64,000 bases of DNA from Demequina salsinemoris. Its GTDB lineage: Bacteria > Actinomycetota > Actinomycetes > Actinomycetales > Demequinaceae. Below are positions 1 through 8,308 of the stretch, piece after piece (positions within the stretch are counted from its first letter, which is position 1; every line of letters begins with the position of its first letter). The notes under the pieces were generated by a model that was not told the DNA's origin, did no database searches, and was given only the letters and a program-made list of their open reading frames with translations. The stretch spans positions 663,873 to 727,872 of the forward strand of contig NZ_BBQZ01000002.1 of assembly GCF_000974805.1 (NCBI RefSeq). Direction: 5' to 3'. The position numbers were made by a program, and so were the translations under genes.

Positions 1-954
1 GAGCTCGGTGAGGAGCTGCGGCACGATCGTCGTCTCCATGTCCGAGCTCACGCCCGAGCCACGGGCGCGGAACAGCGCGTCCATCTCGTCGAAGAAGACG
101 ACGACGGGGGCGCCCGAGTGCGCCTTCGCGCGCGCCCGCTCGAAGATCGTGCGGATGTACCGCTCGGTCTCGCCCACGTACTTGTTGAGAAGCTCGGGGC
201 CCTTGACGGACAGGAAGTAGCTGCGGTCGGCGCCCACCGCGTCGGCGAGCGAGTGCGCGACGGCCTTGGCGATGAGCGTCTTGCCGCATCCCGGAGGGCC
301 GTAGAGCAGCATGCCGCGCGGCGGCTGCAGGTGGTGCTCGCGGTAGAGCTCGGGGTGGACGATCGGGAGCTCGATCGCGTCGCGGATGCGCTCGATCTGC
401 CCGGTGAGGCCGCCGATCGACGCGTAGTCGACGTCGGGGACCTCCTCGAGCAGCAGCGCCTCGACGCCCGTGCGCTCGACGCGCTCGGACGCGAAGCCGG
501 TGCGCGGGTCGATGATCACGGTGTCGCCCTCGTGGACGCGCGCCCTGGCGTCGCCGCCGATCAGGACCGCGACGCGCTCGTCCTCGCCGCGCTGGACCAC
601 GAGGATGCGCTCGTCGTCGATGACCTCGCGGACGATCGCCGCCTGGCCCGTGCGCTCGGGCTCGGCCTTGCCCACGACGACGCTCATGCCGTTGAGGAGC
701 ACCTCGTCACCCGCGACGAGGGTCAGGTCCGCGCTCGGCAGGACCGCGACGCGCATGCGTCGTCCCTGCGACACGATGTCGGCGTGGCCGTCCACCCACT
801 GGACGAAGGTCGCGAACGTCTGCGGGGGCATCGAGGCCTCCGCGAGCTTCTCGCGCATCTCCCCGAGCTGCTCGCGGGCGAGCTCGAGCAGCCGCTGGAG
901 CTCGGCGTTGCGGCGCTCGAGCGCCGCCATGCGGTCCTGCGCGTCCACGACCAT
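1..954 (-). CDS. arc: Proteasome-associated AAA+ ATPase ARC/Mpa (partial, C-terminus outside window)
   Basis: The first 318 residues are visible; the gene runs off the left edge. The protein forms a hexameric ring that recognises Pup-tagged proteins through an N-terminal coiled coil, unfolds them and feeds the 20S proteasome. Seen here: a charged helical N-terminus (about residues 4-50), an interdomain OB-type region, Walker A GPPGCGKT near residue 218 and Walker B VVFFDEMDA near residue 288. The ATG is preceded by GAGGAGG and overlaps the trmI stop codon by one base (TGATG), so the two genes are translationally coupled. Order trmI-arc matches the mycobacterial mpa region. The C-terminal proteasome-docking tail cannot be checked in this window. 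Confidence 0.96.
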   Translation of the reverse strand, partial: MVVDAQDRMAALERRNAELQRLLELAREQLGEMREKLAEASMPPQTFATFVQWVDGHADIVSQGRRMRVAVLPSADLTLVAGDEVLLNGMSVVVGKAEPERTGQAAIVREVIDDERILVVQRGEDERVAVLIGGDARARVHEGDTVIIDPRTGFASERVERTGVEALLLEEVPDVDYASIGGLTGQIERIRDAIELPIVHPELYREHHLQPPRGMLLYGPPGCGKTLIAKAVAHSLADAVGADRSYFLSVKGPELLNKYVGETERYIRTIFERARAKAHSGAPVVVFFDEMDALFRARGSGVSSDMETTIVPQLLTEL

Positions 955-1997
955 CAGTCCTCCTCGGCTGTGTCGACCGGGGCGGCCACAGCATCGTCCA
1001 TGGCTCCGTCGGCGTCGGTCGGCGCCGCCTTCACCGCGTCACGCCGCACCTTGCGGATCTTCTTGTCCGACACGGCGCGCTCGCCGAGGTCCTCGGGCGT
1101 CCACTCCTCGTCGACCGGGTACGAGCCCTTCGCGGGACGGCGGTGGCGCAGGGGCGCCTCGACGCCGGGCGCCATGCGGCGCGCGGTCAGGAGGAAACCC
1201 GTGTGCCCGATCATCCTGTGGTCCGGTCGCACCGACAGCCCCTCGAGGTGCCACGTGCGCACGAGCGTCTCCCACGCCTGCGGCTCGGTGTAGCCGCCGT
1301 GCTCGCGCAGGTCCTCGGCGAGCCGGGACAGCTGGGTCGTGGTCGCGACGTAGGCGAGGAACAGGCCGCCGGGGGCGAGCGCCTCGGCCGCGGCCTCGAT
1401 GTTCTCCCACGGGGCGAGCATGTCCAGGATGATGCGGTCCACGGTGCCGGGCTCGGTCACCTCGGCGATGCGGTCGGCGAAGTCGCCGATCTCGAGCCGC
1501 CACGCCGGGTGGGGTGCGCCGAAGAAGGACTCGACGTTGGCGCGCGCGATGTCCGCGAAGTCCTCGCGGCGCTCGATCGAGGTGAGGGAGCCCTGGTCCC
1601 CGACAGCCCGCAGGAGGGACATCGTGAGGGCGCCCGAGCCGACGCCCGCCTCGACGACGCGCGCGCCAGGGTAGATGTCCGCGTACTGGATGATCTGGCC
1701 GGCGTCCTTCGGGTAGACGACTGCGGCGCCGCGGGGCATCGACAGGACGAAGTCGCTCAGCAGGGGGCGCAGCGCGAGATACGCGGTGCCCGCGCTCGTC
1801 GACACGACCGTCCCCTCGGGCTGGCCGATCAGCTCGTCGTGCTGGAAGTGGCCGCGGTGGGTGTGGAACACCTTGCCGGCGCCCAGCACGATCGTGTGGT
1901 GCCGTCCCTTGGGGTCGGTGAGCTGCACGCGGTCGCCGTCGCGCAGCGGTCCACGGCGCTGGGGCGCGCCGACGGGCTCGGTGGTGTCAGGGGTCAT
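954..1997 (-). CDS. trmI: tRNA (adenine-58-N1)-methyltransferase
   Basis: SAM-dependent enzyme that makes m1A58 in the T-loop of tRNAs, acting as a tetramer in the cytoplasm. The 347-residue product has a small N-terminal beta domain (FQHDELIGQPEG) and a Rossmann methyltransferase with motif I VVEAGVGSGALT at residues 114-125 and ILDMLAPW near residue 190. A basic/acidic tail of about 50 residues follows the catalytic domain. It sits one base ahead of arc as in M. tuberculosis (Rv2118c near mpa). The ATG has no Shine-Dalgarno; TAGGAT lies 7 nt upstream, so a leaderless mRNA is likely. Confidence 0.95.
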   Translation of the reverse strand: MTPDTTEPVGAPQRRGPLRDGDRVQLTDPKGRHHTIVLGAGKVFHTHRGHFQHDELIGQPEGTVVSTSAGTAYLALRPLLSDFVLSMPRGAAVVYPKDAGQIIQYADIYPGARVVEAGVGSGALTMSLLRAVGDQGSLTSIERREDFADIARANVESFFGAPHPAWRLEIGDFADRIAEVTEPGTVDRIILDMLAPWENIEAAAEALAPGGLFLAYVATTTQLSRLAEDLREHGGYTEPQAWETLVRTWHLEGLSVRPDHRMIGHTGFLLTARRMAPGVEAPLRHRRPAKGSYPVDEEWTPEDLGERAVSDKKIRKVRRDAVKAAPTDADGAMDDAVAAPVDTAEED

Positions 1998-2004
1998 GCC
2001 GCCA

Positions 2005-2010
2005 ATCCTA
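2005..2010 (-). promoter_or_regulatory. -10 box of trmI (leaderless)
   Basis: TAGGAT followed by 7 nt and the ATG at 1997. No ribosome binding site lies between them. Confidence 0.55.
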
Positions 2011-2017
2011 GGCGGCG

Positions 2018-3127
2018 CTACCGGAGCGCGTTCATGGCGTCGAGGAGCCTGAGCACGCCGACCGGCTCCCCTTCACGCAGGACGACCCACGCGTCGGTCC
2101 TCCCCCACCATTCGCGCAGGCGCTCGACGAGGCGCTCGGCATCGTCCGTCAGCTCCACCGACGCCCCACGCGGCAGCGGCATCGCGACAGCGTCGAGGCC
2201 GGTCGAGGCGCGCCGCTCCGCGGGGACGCTGCGCGCGATCTCCACGCCGAACCTGCCGGCGGGGGCGCCATCCGCGGCGAGGACCACGACCTCGGTCGCG
2301 CCGTAGGAGTCCGCGGTCGCGAGCGCGTCGGCCACCGTCACGTCGTACGGCACGGGGGCTGCGGGCGACATGAGCGTGGCCGCGGTGACGCCGACGCGCC
2401 TGCCGACCGTCTGCGACTGCTTGAGGGCCGCCGAGGCCGCGGGCCACAGGATGCTGAACAGCAGCATCGCCCACACGAGCGTGAACAGGTCGGGCTGGCT
2501 GCCCTGGAGCAGCGGCGTGCCGATCGCCCACACGACCATGCCGATCGCGACGATGCGCCCGCCCCATGCGGCCACGAGCATGCCGGTATGCCGCTTGCCG
2601 GTCATCGCCCACACGAGCGCCTCGAGAACGCGTCCGCCGTCCATCGGGATGCCGGGCAGCGCGTTGAACGCTGCGAGCAGGAGGTTCGCGTATCCCGCCC
2701 AGGCCAGGAGCTGGCCGGGCAGGCCGGTCAGGAGGCCCAGCCCGCTCGCGCCGATCACCGCGAGGCCGAGGACGAGGTTCGCGGCGGGACCCGCAAGGGC
2801 GGTCAGACCCGCGACGGCCGGCGTGAGGTTCCTCGCGTCGAACGACGTGTGCCCGCCCCACAGCGTGAGCACGATCTCGTCGACGCGCCTGCCGAAGGCG
2901 CGGGCCGCGAGCGCGTGCGATGCCTCGTGCAGGAACACGGACACGAACAGGATCACCGCGAGCGACAGCCCCAGGATGAAGGTCCGGCTCGAGAGCTCGC
3001 CCGATCCGGAGGCGAACACGAACGCGAGGATCACGAGCATGACGAGCGTCGACGGCTGCATCACGATCCTGGCACCGACGAGGGTGCCGAGGGTGAATCC
3101 CTTGGTGGGGCGAGGCTGCGGGGACAT
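2018..3127 (-). CDS. M50 site-2-protease-type membrane metalloprotease with C-terminal CBS region
   Basis: Intramembrane zinc protease of the S2P/Rip3-like group, 369 residues. Zinc-binding HEASH (His67, Glu68, His71) sits at the end of a membrane helix, and the third ligand lies in NALPGIPMDGGR (Asp163). Four to six hydrophobic helices occupy residues 25-240. The last 130 residues are soluble and look like a CBS pair, which in this subfamily binds a regulatory ligand. Substrate is unknown; relatives cut membrane-bound anti-sigma factors or cell-envelope proteins. It is divergent from the RecB-like gene across 74 bp. TACGGT lies 6 nt before the ATG, suggesting a leaderless transcript. Confidence 0.92.
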   Translation of the reverse strand: MSPQPRPTKGFTLGTLVGARIVMQPSTLVMLVILAFVFASGSGELSSRTFILGLSLAVILFVSVFLHEASHALAARAFGRRVDEIVLTLWGGHTSFDARNLTPAVAGLTALAGPAANLVLGLAVIGASGLGLLTGLPGQLLAWAGYANLLLAAFNALPGIPMDGGRVLEALVWAMTGKRHTGMLVAAWGGRIVAIGMVVWAIGTPLLQGSQPDLFTLVWAMLLFSILWPAASAALKQSQTVGRRVGVTAATLMSPAAPVPYDVTVADALATADSYGATEVVVLAADGAPAGRFGVEIARSVPAERRASTGLDAVAMPLPRGASVELTDDAERLVERLREWWGRTDAWVVLREGEPVGVLRLLDAMNALR

Positions 3128-3133
3128 GGGACC

Positions 3134-3139
3134 ACCGTA
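3134..3139 (-). promoter_or_regulatory. -10 box of the M50 protease gene (leaderless)
   Basis: TACGGT, 6 nt, then the ATG at 3127. Confidence 0.5.
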
Positions 3140-3189
3140 GGCGGTCGCGGGGTCGTGGGGATCCAGCGTCCGATGTCGGAGGCCGCGCG

Positions 3190-3195
3190 TAGGGT
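3190..3195 (+). promoter_or_regulatory. -10 box of the RecB-like nuclease gene (leaderless)
   Basis: TAGGGT, 6 nt, then the ATG at 3202. This spacing decides the start in favour of 3202 over the in-frame GTG at 3196. Confidence 0.55.
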
Positions 3196-3201
3196 GTGCG
3201 C

Positions 3202-4020
3202 ATGGCTCGACGACCCGCCCTCTCCCCCTCCCGCGCGAGCGACTTCCGGCAGTGCCCGCTGATGTTCCGGCTGCGCACGATCGACAGGATCCCCGAGCCG
3301 CCGTCGGCCGCGGCGACGCTCGGGACCCTGGTGCACTCGGTGCTCGAGGACCTGTTCGACCTCAAGGCGCCGGAGCGCACGGAGGAGGCGGCGGTCGCCG
3401 CGATCGCGCCCGGCTGGGAGCGGATGCTCGCCAAGAACCCGGACCTCGCGTCCCTGCATGAGGACGATGCGGCGCTCGCGTCATGGCTCGAGGACGCGCG
3501 CACGCGGGTGCGCACCTACTTCACGATGGAGAACCCCACGCGGCTCGAGCCCTCGGGCCGCGAGGAGTTCGTCGAGCTGCAGCTCCCGGACGGTCCCCTG
3601 CTGCGCGGCATCATCGACCGCGTGGAGACCGCGCCCGACGGCTCGATCCGGCTGTCCGACTACAAGACCGGCAAGACCCCGCACGCGCGCTTCGGGAACA
3701 AGGAGCGCTTCCAGATGAAGTTCTACGCGCTGCTCGTGGAGCGGCTCAAGGGCACCCGGCCCACGCTCCTGCAGCTGCTGTTCCTCAAGGACGGCGGGAC
3801 GCTCATGCTCCGCCCGACCGCGGAGGACATCGCGAACGTCGAGGCGGAGATCCGCGACCTGTGGAACGAGATCGCCGCGTGCGCGCGCACCGCGGAGTTC
3901 AGGGCGACGCCCAGCAAGCTGTGCGACTGGTGCAGCTTCCAGTCGCTGTGCCCCCAGTTCGGAGGCACCCCGCCCGCGCTCGCGCCCGACCGGGCGATGG
4001 AGGCGCTGGGAGTCTCCTAG
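3202..4020 (+). CDS. RecB-family PD-(D/E)XK exonuclease with Fe-S cluster
   Basis: Stand-alone nuclease domain of the RecB/AddB/Cas4 type, 272 residues, with no helicase part. Active-site residues are visible as GIIDRVE (Asp139) and SDYKTGK (Asp153, Lys155). Four cysteines are placed as in AddB and Cas4: Cys18 in FRQCP, then Cys241, Cys244 and Cys250 in [10 protein letters not shown], which should hold a 4Fe-4S cluster. The M. tuberculosis counterpart near mpa/trmI (Rv2119) has the same position. Function in the cell is not established. It is not near cas genes, so a Cas4 role is unlikely. Its TAG stop shares the palindromic CTAG with the convergent chemoreceptor gene. Confidence 0.93.
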   Translation: MARRPALSPSRASDFRQCPLMFRLRTIDRIPEPPSAAATLGTLVHSVLEDLFDLKAPERTEEAAVAAIAPGWERMLAKNPDLASLHEDDAALASWLEDARTRVRTYFTMENPTRLEPSGREEFVELQLPDGPLLRGIIDRVETAPDGSIRLSDYKTGKTPHARFGNKERFQMKFYALLVERLKGTRPTLLQLLFLKDGGTLMLRPTAEDIANVEAEIRDLWNEIAACARTAEFRATPSKLCDWCSFQSLCPQFGGTPPALAPDRAMEALGVS

Positions 4021-5594
4021 GCTCGCGACGAGGCCGAGCGCAGCCGGCTGGATGTCTCCGCGAGCGCCGTCGCCGCGGAGCTGACCTGACGGACGCCCTC
4101 CGACGTGCGCAGCGATGCGGCGCCGATCTGCTCGAGCGAGCCCGCGATCATGCGGCTGCTGTCGGCGATCCGCTCGGTGCTCGTGGCCATCTCCGCGGTG
4201 GTCGCGGTCTGCTCCTCGACCGCGCCCGCGATCGTCGCCTGGAAGTCCGAGATGTTGCGGATGATCTCGCCGATGCGGGTGATCTCCTCCGAGGCCCGCT
4301 CGACCGTGGTCTGGATGCTGAGGACGCGCTCGGAGATCCCGCCCGTGGCTCGCGCGGTCTCCTGAGCCAGGTCCTTGACCTCGCCCGCGACCACCGCGAA
4401 GCCCGAGCCGGCCTCGCCCGCGCGCGCCGCCTCGATGGTCGCGTTGAGCGCGAGCAGGTTGGTCTGCTCCGCGATCGCCGTGATGACGTTGACCACCGCG
4501 CCGATCTCCTCGCTCGAGGACCCGAGCTCCTCCACCGTGCGGCTCGTCGCCTCGGACGCCTCGACGGCCTCCGCCGCCATCCGAGCGACCGACTGCGCGT
4601 TCTCCGCTATCTCACGGATCGAGGCACCCATCTGCGTCGTGGCCGACGCGATCGTGTCGATGCCGACGCTCACCTCGGCCGCCGCGCCGACGACCGACGC
4701 GGTCCGCTCGCTCGCCTCGTCCACGTCGTTCGTCATCCCGTGCGAGCTCGAGGCGAGCGACGTGGCGGCCCCGTCGAGCTCGTCCACCGCGGCGTTCACG
4801 TCACGCGACACCGCGGCCGCGCGATCGAGCGTCTCGTTGAGCGCGACGGCGAGCTGCTCGAGCTCGCCTGGCTGACCCCCCTGTGGCAGCCGCGTGTCGA
4901 GGTCGCCCGACGCGAGGAGCGCGGAAGCGGAGGCGATGCCGCGGATGATCGTGCGTCCGATCAGGTACGCGACGCCGGCGACCACCACCAGGATGCCGAG
5001 GCCCCAGGCCGCCAGCCCGAGCGCCGCGCTCCACGCGGCCTGGCGCACGTCGTCGACGTAGATGCCGGAGCCGACGATCCAGCCCCACTCGTCGATCCCC
5101 TGCACGTACGAGACCTTCGGCGCCGCCTCCTCGGAGTCCGGCTTGGGCCACATGTAGGACACGAAGCCCGCGCCCTCCGCCTGCACGACGTCGACGAACT
5201 CGACGAAGATCGCGGTGCCGTCCGCGTCGGTGATCCCGCTGAGGTCGGTGCCGTCAAGCTCGGGCTTGACCGGGTGGACGATCATCGTCGGCGTCTGGTC
5301 GTTGATCCAGAAGTACTCGGTGTCGGAGTAGCGCAGCGCGCTGATCGCGTCGATCGCGGCGGCCTGCGCCTCCTCCGTCGTCATGGTTCCGGCGTCGGCC
5401 TGGGCGACGTAGCCCTCGATGGTCTGCGCCGCGATCTCGACCACCTGGCGGGTCGCGGACTGCCGCTCTCCCATGAGCTGGGACTCGAGCGTCATGGAGC
5501 TCACCAGGATGAGGGCGCCGATGCCGACCATGGTCAGCCCGGCGATCGTCAGGATCCTGGCCTGGATCGACGTCGTGCGGAAAGCTCGGATCAT
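4017..5594 (-). CDS. Methyl-accepting chemotaxis protein with single Cache sensor
   Basis: Transmembrane chemoreceptor, 525 residues from the ATG at 5594, which has a strong GAAGGAG site 6-7 nt upstream; the in-frame start 36 nt earlier lacks this. Order: signal/TM1, periplasmic single-Cache domain with YFWIND and a [10 protein letters not shown] motif, TM2, HAMP, then a long coiled-coil signalling domain whose tip contains [18 protein letters not shown] and the CheA/CheW contact region. No che or flagellar genes are in the window, so it is an orphan here. Cache domains of this type usually bind small carboxylates, but the ligand cannot be read. Its stop overlaps the stop of the convergent nuclease gene. 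Confidence 0.95.
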   Translation of the reverse strand: MIRAFRTTSIQARILTIAGLTMVGIGALILVSSMTLESQLMGERQSATRQVVEIAAQTIEGYVAQADAGTMTTEEAQAAAIDAISALRYSDTEYFWINDQTPTMIVHPVKPELDGTDLSGITDADGTAIFVEFVDVVQAEGAGFVSYMWPKPDSEEAAPKVSYVQGIDEWGWIVGSGIYVDDVRQAAWSAALGLAAWGLGILVVVAGVAYLIGRTIIRGIASASALLASGDLDTRLPQGGQPGELEQLAVALNETLDRAAAVSRDVNAAVDELDGAATSLASSSHGMTNDVDEASERTASVVGAAAEVSVGIDTIASATTQMGASIREIAENAQSVARMAAEAVEASEATSRTVEELGSSSEEIGAVVNVITAIAEQTNLLALNATIEAARAGEAGSGFAVVAGEVKDLAQETARATGGISERVLSIQTTVERASEEITRIGEIIRNISDFQATIAGAVEEQTATTAEMATSTERIADSSRMIAGSLEQIGAASLRTSEGVRQVSSAATALAETSSRLRSASSRA

Positions 5595-5637
5595 CGTGGT
5601 CTCCTTCGAGATGGCGCGTCGCCACCCCATCGGACCG

Positions 5638-5649
5638 GGACCTAGGTCC
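5638..5649. promoter_or_regulatory. Perfect 12-bp palindrome upstream of the chemoreceptor gene
   Basis: GGACCTAGGTCC lies 44 nt before the ATG at 5594, in the only non-coding gap next to this gene. It could be an operator; no known regulator consensus was recognised. Confidence 0.3.
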
Positions 5650-5698
5650 TTGAGACGAATCCCACTAGTCGACGACTGCCTATCTTTTCAGGGACTTC

Positions 5699-6391
5699 TC
5701 AGTCATCGATGTCATCGAGCTCGTCGATCACGCGCCCCGCGGCGATCTCGCGGATCGTGCCGAGATCCACTCCCTCGAACGAGCGCACGCGGCTCACGCC
5801 CTCGATCCGCTCGACCGGGGTCAGGCGGCGCACCGCGAGGGTGCGGGCCCCCGACGCCACGGCGGACCGGACCCCCGCTCGCGAGTCCTCGATAGCGACG
5901 CATCGGTCGATCTCGACCCCGAGGCGGCTCGCCGCGAGCAGGTACGCCTCGGGATCCGGCTTCCCTCGCTCCACCTCGTCGCCCGAGACGACCACTTGGA
6001 AGGCCTCGGGTGCTCGCGCCTGGAAAGCGGCTGCGAGACGGGCGTAGGACATGGTCACGAGCGCGCACGGGATGCCTGCGGAGACGACCTCGGTCAGCAG
6101 GGCCCGCGCGTCCTCCTGCCACGGGACCCGCTCGGTCACGTCCGCCGCGACGGACGACAGGAGGAACTCGATGATCTCGACCTCGGGCAGGTCCACCCCC
6201 CGCGACGCGAGCACCGCGGCGGAGTACGGCAGCGCCTGCCCCACCAGCTCAAGGCCGTCCTCGTCGGTCCAGTCGACCCCGAAGCGGGTCGCGAGGGCCT
6301 TCTCGGCGGCGATCCAGTAGGGCTCGGAGTCGATGAGGGTGCCGTCCATGTCCCACAGGACGGCTGCCGGGTCGGACGCGTGTGGATTCAC
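5699..6391 (-). CDS. HAD-superfamily phosphatase (beta-phosphoglucomutase-like)
   Basis: Haloacid-dehalogenase-type hydrolase of 230 residues. Motif I is WDMDGTLIDSE (nucleophile Asp14 and acid Asp16), followed by a helical cap domain, motif II T in ALVTMS, motif III Lys in GKPDPEAY and motif IV ED in IEDSRAG. This is the arrangement of subfamily IA3 phosphatases/phosphomutases acting on sugar or nucleotide phosphates; the substrate is not predictable. It starts with GTG, without a ribosome binding site but with TAGACT 7 nt upstream. It is divergent from the PAC2 gene across only 23 bp. Confidence 0.88.
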   Translation of the reverse strand: MNPHASDPAAVLWDMDGTLIDSEPYWIAAEKALATRFGVDWTDEDGLELVGQALPYSAAVLASRGVDLPEVEIIEFLLSSVAADVTERVPWQEDARALLTEVVSAGIPCALVTMSYARLAAAFQARAPEAFQVVVSGDEVERGKPDPEAYLLAASRLGVEIDRCVAIEDSRAGVRSAVASGARTLAVRRLTPVERIEGVSRVRSFEGVDLGTIREIAAGRVIDELDDIDD

Positions 6392-6398
6392 GGCCGTC

Positions 6399-6404
6399 AG
6401 TCTA
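6399..6404 (-). promoter_or_regulatory. -10 box of the HAD phosphatase gene (leaderless)
   Basis: TAGACT, 7 nt, then GTG at 6391. It shares two base pairs with the opposing -10 box at 6403-6408. Confidence 0.55.
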
Positions 6405-6408
6405 GGCT
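6403..6408 (+). promoter_or_regulatory. -10 box of the PAC2 gene (leaderless)
   Basis: TAGGCT, 6 nt, then ATG at 6415. Overlaps the HAD gene -10 on the other strand. Confidence 0.55.
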
Positions 6409-6414
6409 GGCCGG

Positions 6415-7278
6415 ATGAACGAGGAGACCGAGTCCCCGCACCTCCCCGAGGACGAATCCGTGATGATCGCGGCCTTCGAGGGCTGGAACGACGCAGGCAC
6501 CGCCGCGTCGGCCGCCCTCGATCACATGGCGGAGACCTGGGGCGCGCGCGAGCACGCGATCCTGGACCCCGAGGAGTACCACGACTTCCAGGTCAGCCGA
6601 CCCTCCATCACTCGTCTCGCGTCCGGCGACAGGGTGCTGTCGTGGCCGGGCACGGTGATCTCGCTCGCGCAGGGCGAGTGGCGCGGCGGCCGGGACATCG
6701 CCCTCGTGCGCGGCATCGAGCCGTCGATGCGCTGGCGCACGTTCGCCGAGGAGATCCTGGATCACGCCGAGGACCTCGAGGTGTCGACGCTCATCACGTG
6801 CGGCGCGCTGCTCGTGGACGTCCCCCACACGCGGCCCCTGCCCACGTTCGTCACGTCGGAGAGCGCCGAGGCCAGAGCGCTGTTCGACCTCGAGCGCTCC
6901 GACTACGAGGGCCCGACGGGCATCCTCGGCGTGCTCGGCCACGAGGCCGAGCTGCGCGGCATCACCGTGCTGTCGATGTGGGTGGGGATCCCCCACTACG
7001 TCGCGCATCCGCCGAGCCCCAAGGGGACCGTGGCGCTCCTGAGCCAGATCGAGCGGTTCCTCGGCGTGCCGATGGACCTGGGCGACCTCCCCTACGAGGC
7101 CGAGGCCTGGACGCGCGGAGCCAACGAGCTCATGGAGGACGACGAGGAGATCGCCCAGCACGTCGAGCGGCTCGAGTCGATGATGGACGAGGCGAGCCTG
7201 CCCGAGGCCTCGGGCGACGCGATCGCCGCCGAGTTCGAGCGCTTCCTGCGCCGCCGCGACGGCGGCACCGGGAAGTAG
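6415..7278 (+). CDS. PAC2-family protein
   Basis: Actinobacterial PAC2 protein of 287 residues, related to the archaeal/eukaryal proteasome-assembly-chaperone 2 fold and to M. tuberculosis Rv2125. Visible hallmarks are the N-terminal MIAAFEGWNDAG, the central GALLVDVPHTRP and the MWVGIPHYVAHPPSPKG segment, followed by an acidic helical tail with DDEEIAQHVERLE. The biochemical role in actinobacteria is unproven. Its presence in the same neighbourhood as arc is suggestive of, but does not prove, a link to the Pup-proteasome. Translation probably starts on a leaderless mRNA. Confidence 0.87.
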   Translation: MNEETESPHLPEDESVMIAAFEGWNDAGTAASAALDHMAETWGAREHAILDPEEYHDFQVSRPSITRLASGDRVLSWPGTVISLAQGEWRGGRDIALVRGIEPSMRWRTFAEEILDHAEDLEVSTLITCGALLVDVPHTRPLPTFVTSESAEARALFDLERSDYEGPTGILGVLGHEAELRGITVLSMWVGIPHYVAHPPSPKGTVALLSQIERFLGVPMDLGDLPYEAEAWTRGANELMEDDEEIAQHVERLESMMDEASLPEASGDAIAAEFERFLRRRDGGTGK

Positions 7279-7306
7279 CGCGCGCCCTCTCCTGCGCCGC
7301 GTGCGC

Positions 7307-7323
7307 CCGACCGAGCCGGTCGG
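7307..7323. terminator. Hairpin between convergent PAC2 and uppP genes
   Basis: CCGACC-GAGCC-GGTCGG stem-loop 28 nt after the PAC2 stop. No U-tract, so termination activity is uncertain. The same gap holds two copies of the GCATCGTCC word (7338 and 7354). Confidence 0.35.
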
Positions 7324-7380
7324 ACCGCGCGGCTGCCGCATCGTCCCTCCACCGCATCGTCCAGCTGCGGCGTCGTGCCG

Positions 7381-8241
7381 CTACAGCGCCGGGACCGCTC
7401 CCGTGACCAGGAGTCCGACGATCGCCGCCGCGAAGATGAAGCGGTAGATCACGAACGGCATGAACGAGTGCGTCGTGATCAGCCTCAGGAACCAGACGAT
7501 GACGATGTAGCCGACCACGAAGGCGACGAGCGTCGCGATCGCCGTGGCCACGAGTCCCGGCCCCGACGGATCGGTGATCCCCTCGAACTCGGTCGCGAGC
7601 TCGAACAGCCCGGAACCGAGGACTGCGGGGATCGCGAGCAGGAACGAGTAGCGGGCCGCTGCCTCACGCGTCAGGCCCAGGAACAGGCCGATCGAGATCG
7701 TGCCGCCCGAGCGGGACACGCCGGGCACGAGAGCCATCGCCTGCGCGAAGCCGAGCACGATCGCGTCCTTCGCGGTGAGCTCCTTGATCTCGCGACGCTT
7801 GGCGCCGACCTTGTCGGCCCACGCGAGCACGACCGCGAACACCGCGAGCACCGTCGCCGTGATCCACAGGTTCCTGAGGGCCGACTCGATCGAATCCTTG
7901 AACAGCACGCCGAGGATGACGATCGGGAAGGTGCCGATGATGACCCACCAGCCGAGCCTCGCGTCAGGGCTGTGCGCGCCGAATCGAGCCGCACGGTCCT
8001 TGCCATCGTGCCCGAACAGCGCGCCGAACCACGCGCGCAGGATGGTCGCGATGTCCTTGCGGAAGTACACGAGCACCGCGGCCTCCGTGCCGATCTGGAT
8101 GATCGCCGTGAACGCCGCTCCGGGGTCCGCCCCGTGCGGAAGGAGCTCGCCGATCACGCGGATGTGCGCGCTCGAGGAGATCGGAAGGAACTCGGTCAGG
8201 CCCTGGATCAGGCCGAGAAGTACAGACTCCCACCACGTCAT
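7381..8241 (-). CDS. uppP: Undecaprenyl-diphosphate phosphatase
   Basis: BacA/UppP membrane enzyme that dephosphorylates undecaprenyl pyrophosphate to recycle the peptidoglycan carrier lipid; overproduction gives bacitracin tolerance in other species. The 286-residue product has the two catalytic motifs GLTEFLPISSSAH (residues 14-26) and ALVPGVSRSGGT, and about eight membrane helices. The start at 8241 was chosen because the family begins right before the WWESVLLGLIQG helix and because TAGCCT lies 7 nt upstream; an in-frame extension to 8388 has no homologous sequence and runs across the divergent gene. In M. tuberculosis uppP lies in the corresponding region (Rv2136c). Confidence 0.95.
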   Translation of the reverse strand: MTWWESVLLGLIQGLTEFLPISSSAHIRVIGELLPHGADPGAAFTAIIQIGTEAAVLVYFRKDIATILRAWFGALFGHDGKDRAARFGAHSPDARLGWWVIIGTFPIVILGVLFKDSIESALRNLWITATVLAVFAVVLAWADKVGAKRREIKELTAKDAIVLGFAQAMALVPGVSRSGGTISIGLFLGLTREAAARYSFLLAIPAVLGSGLFELATEFEGITDPSGPGLVATAIATLVAFVVGYIVIVWFLRLITTHSFMPFVIYRFIFAAAIVGLLVTGAVPAL

Positions 8242-8248
8242 GGTCGCA

Positions 8249-8254
8249 AGGCTA
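8249..8254 (-). promoter_or_regulatory. -10 box of uppP (leaderless)
   Basis: TAGCCT, 7 nt, then the ATG at 8241. Confidence 0.5.
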
Positions 8255-8295
8255 ACGCCCGCGCGTCGCATCCCGTGCACCCTTGTGGAGACCGG

Positions 8296-8301
8296 TAGCG
8301 T
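8296..8301 (+). promoter_or_regulatory. -10 box of the aldo/keto reductase gene (leaderless)
   Basis: TAGCGT, 7 nt, then the ATG at 8309. Confidence 0.5.
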
Positions 8302-8308
8302 CGTCCGC

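Noticed and set aside
5595..5630. Earlier in-frame start for the chemoreceptor
   Set aside because: No ribosome binding site, and it would place 12 residues before the natural signal/TM1 start; the GAAGGAG site favours 5594.
3483..5645. 720-codon plus-strand frame opposite the chemoreceptor gene
   Set aside because: Same reason: it spans two genuine genes, has shadow-type composition and no start signal.
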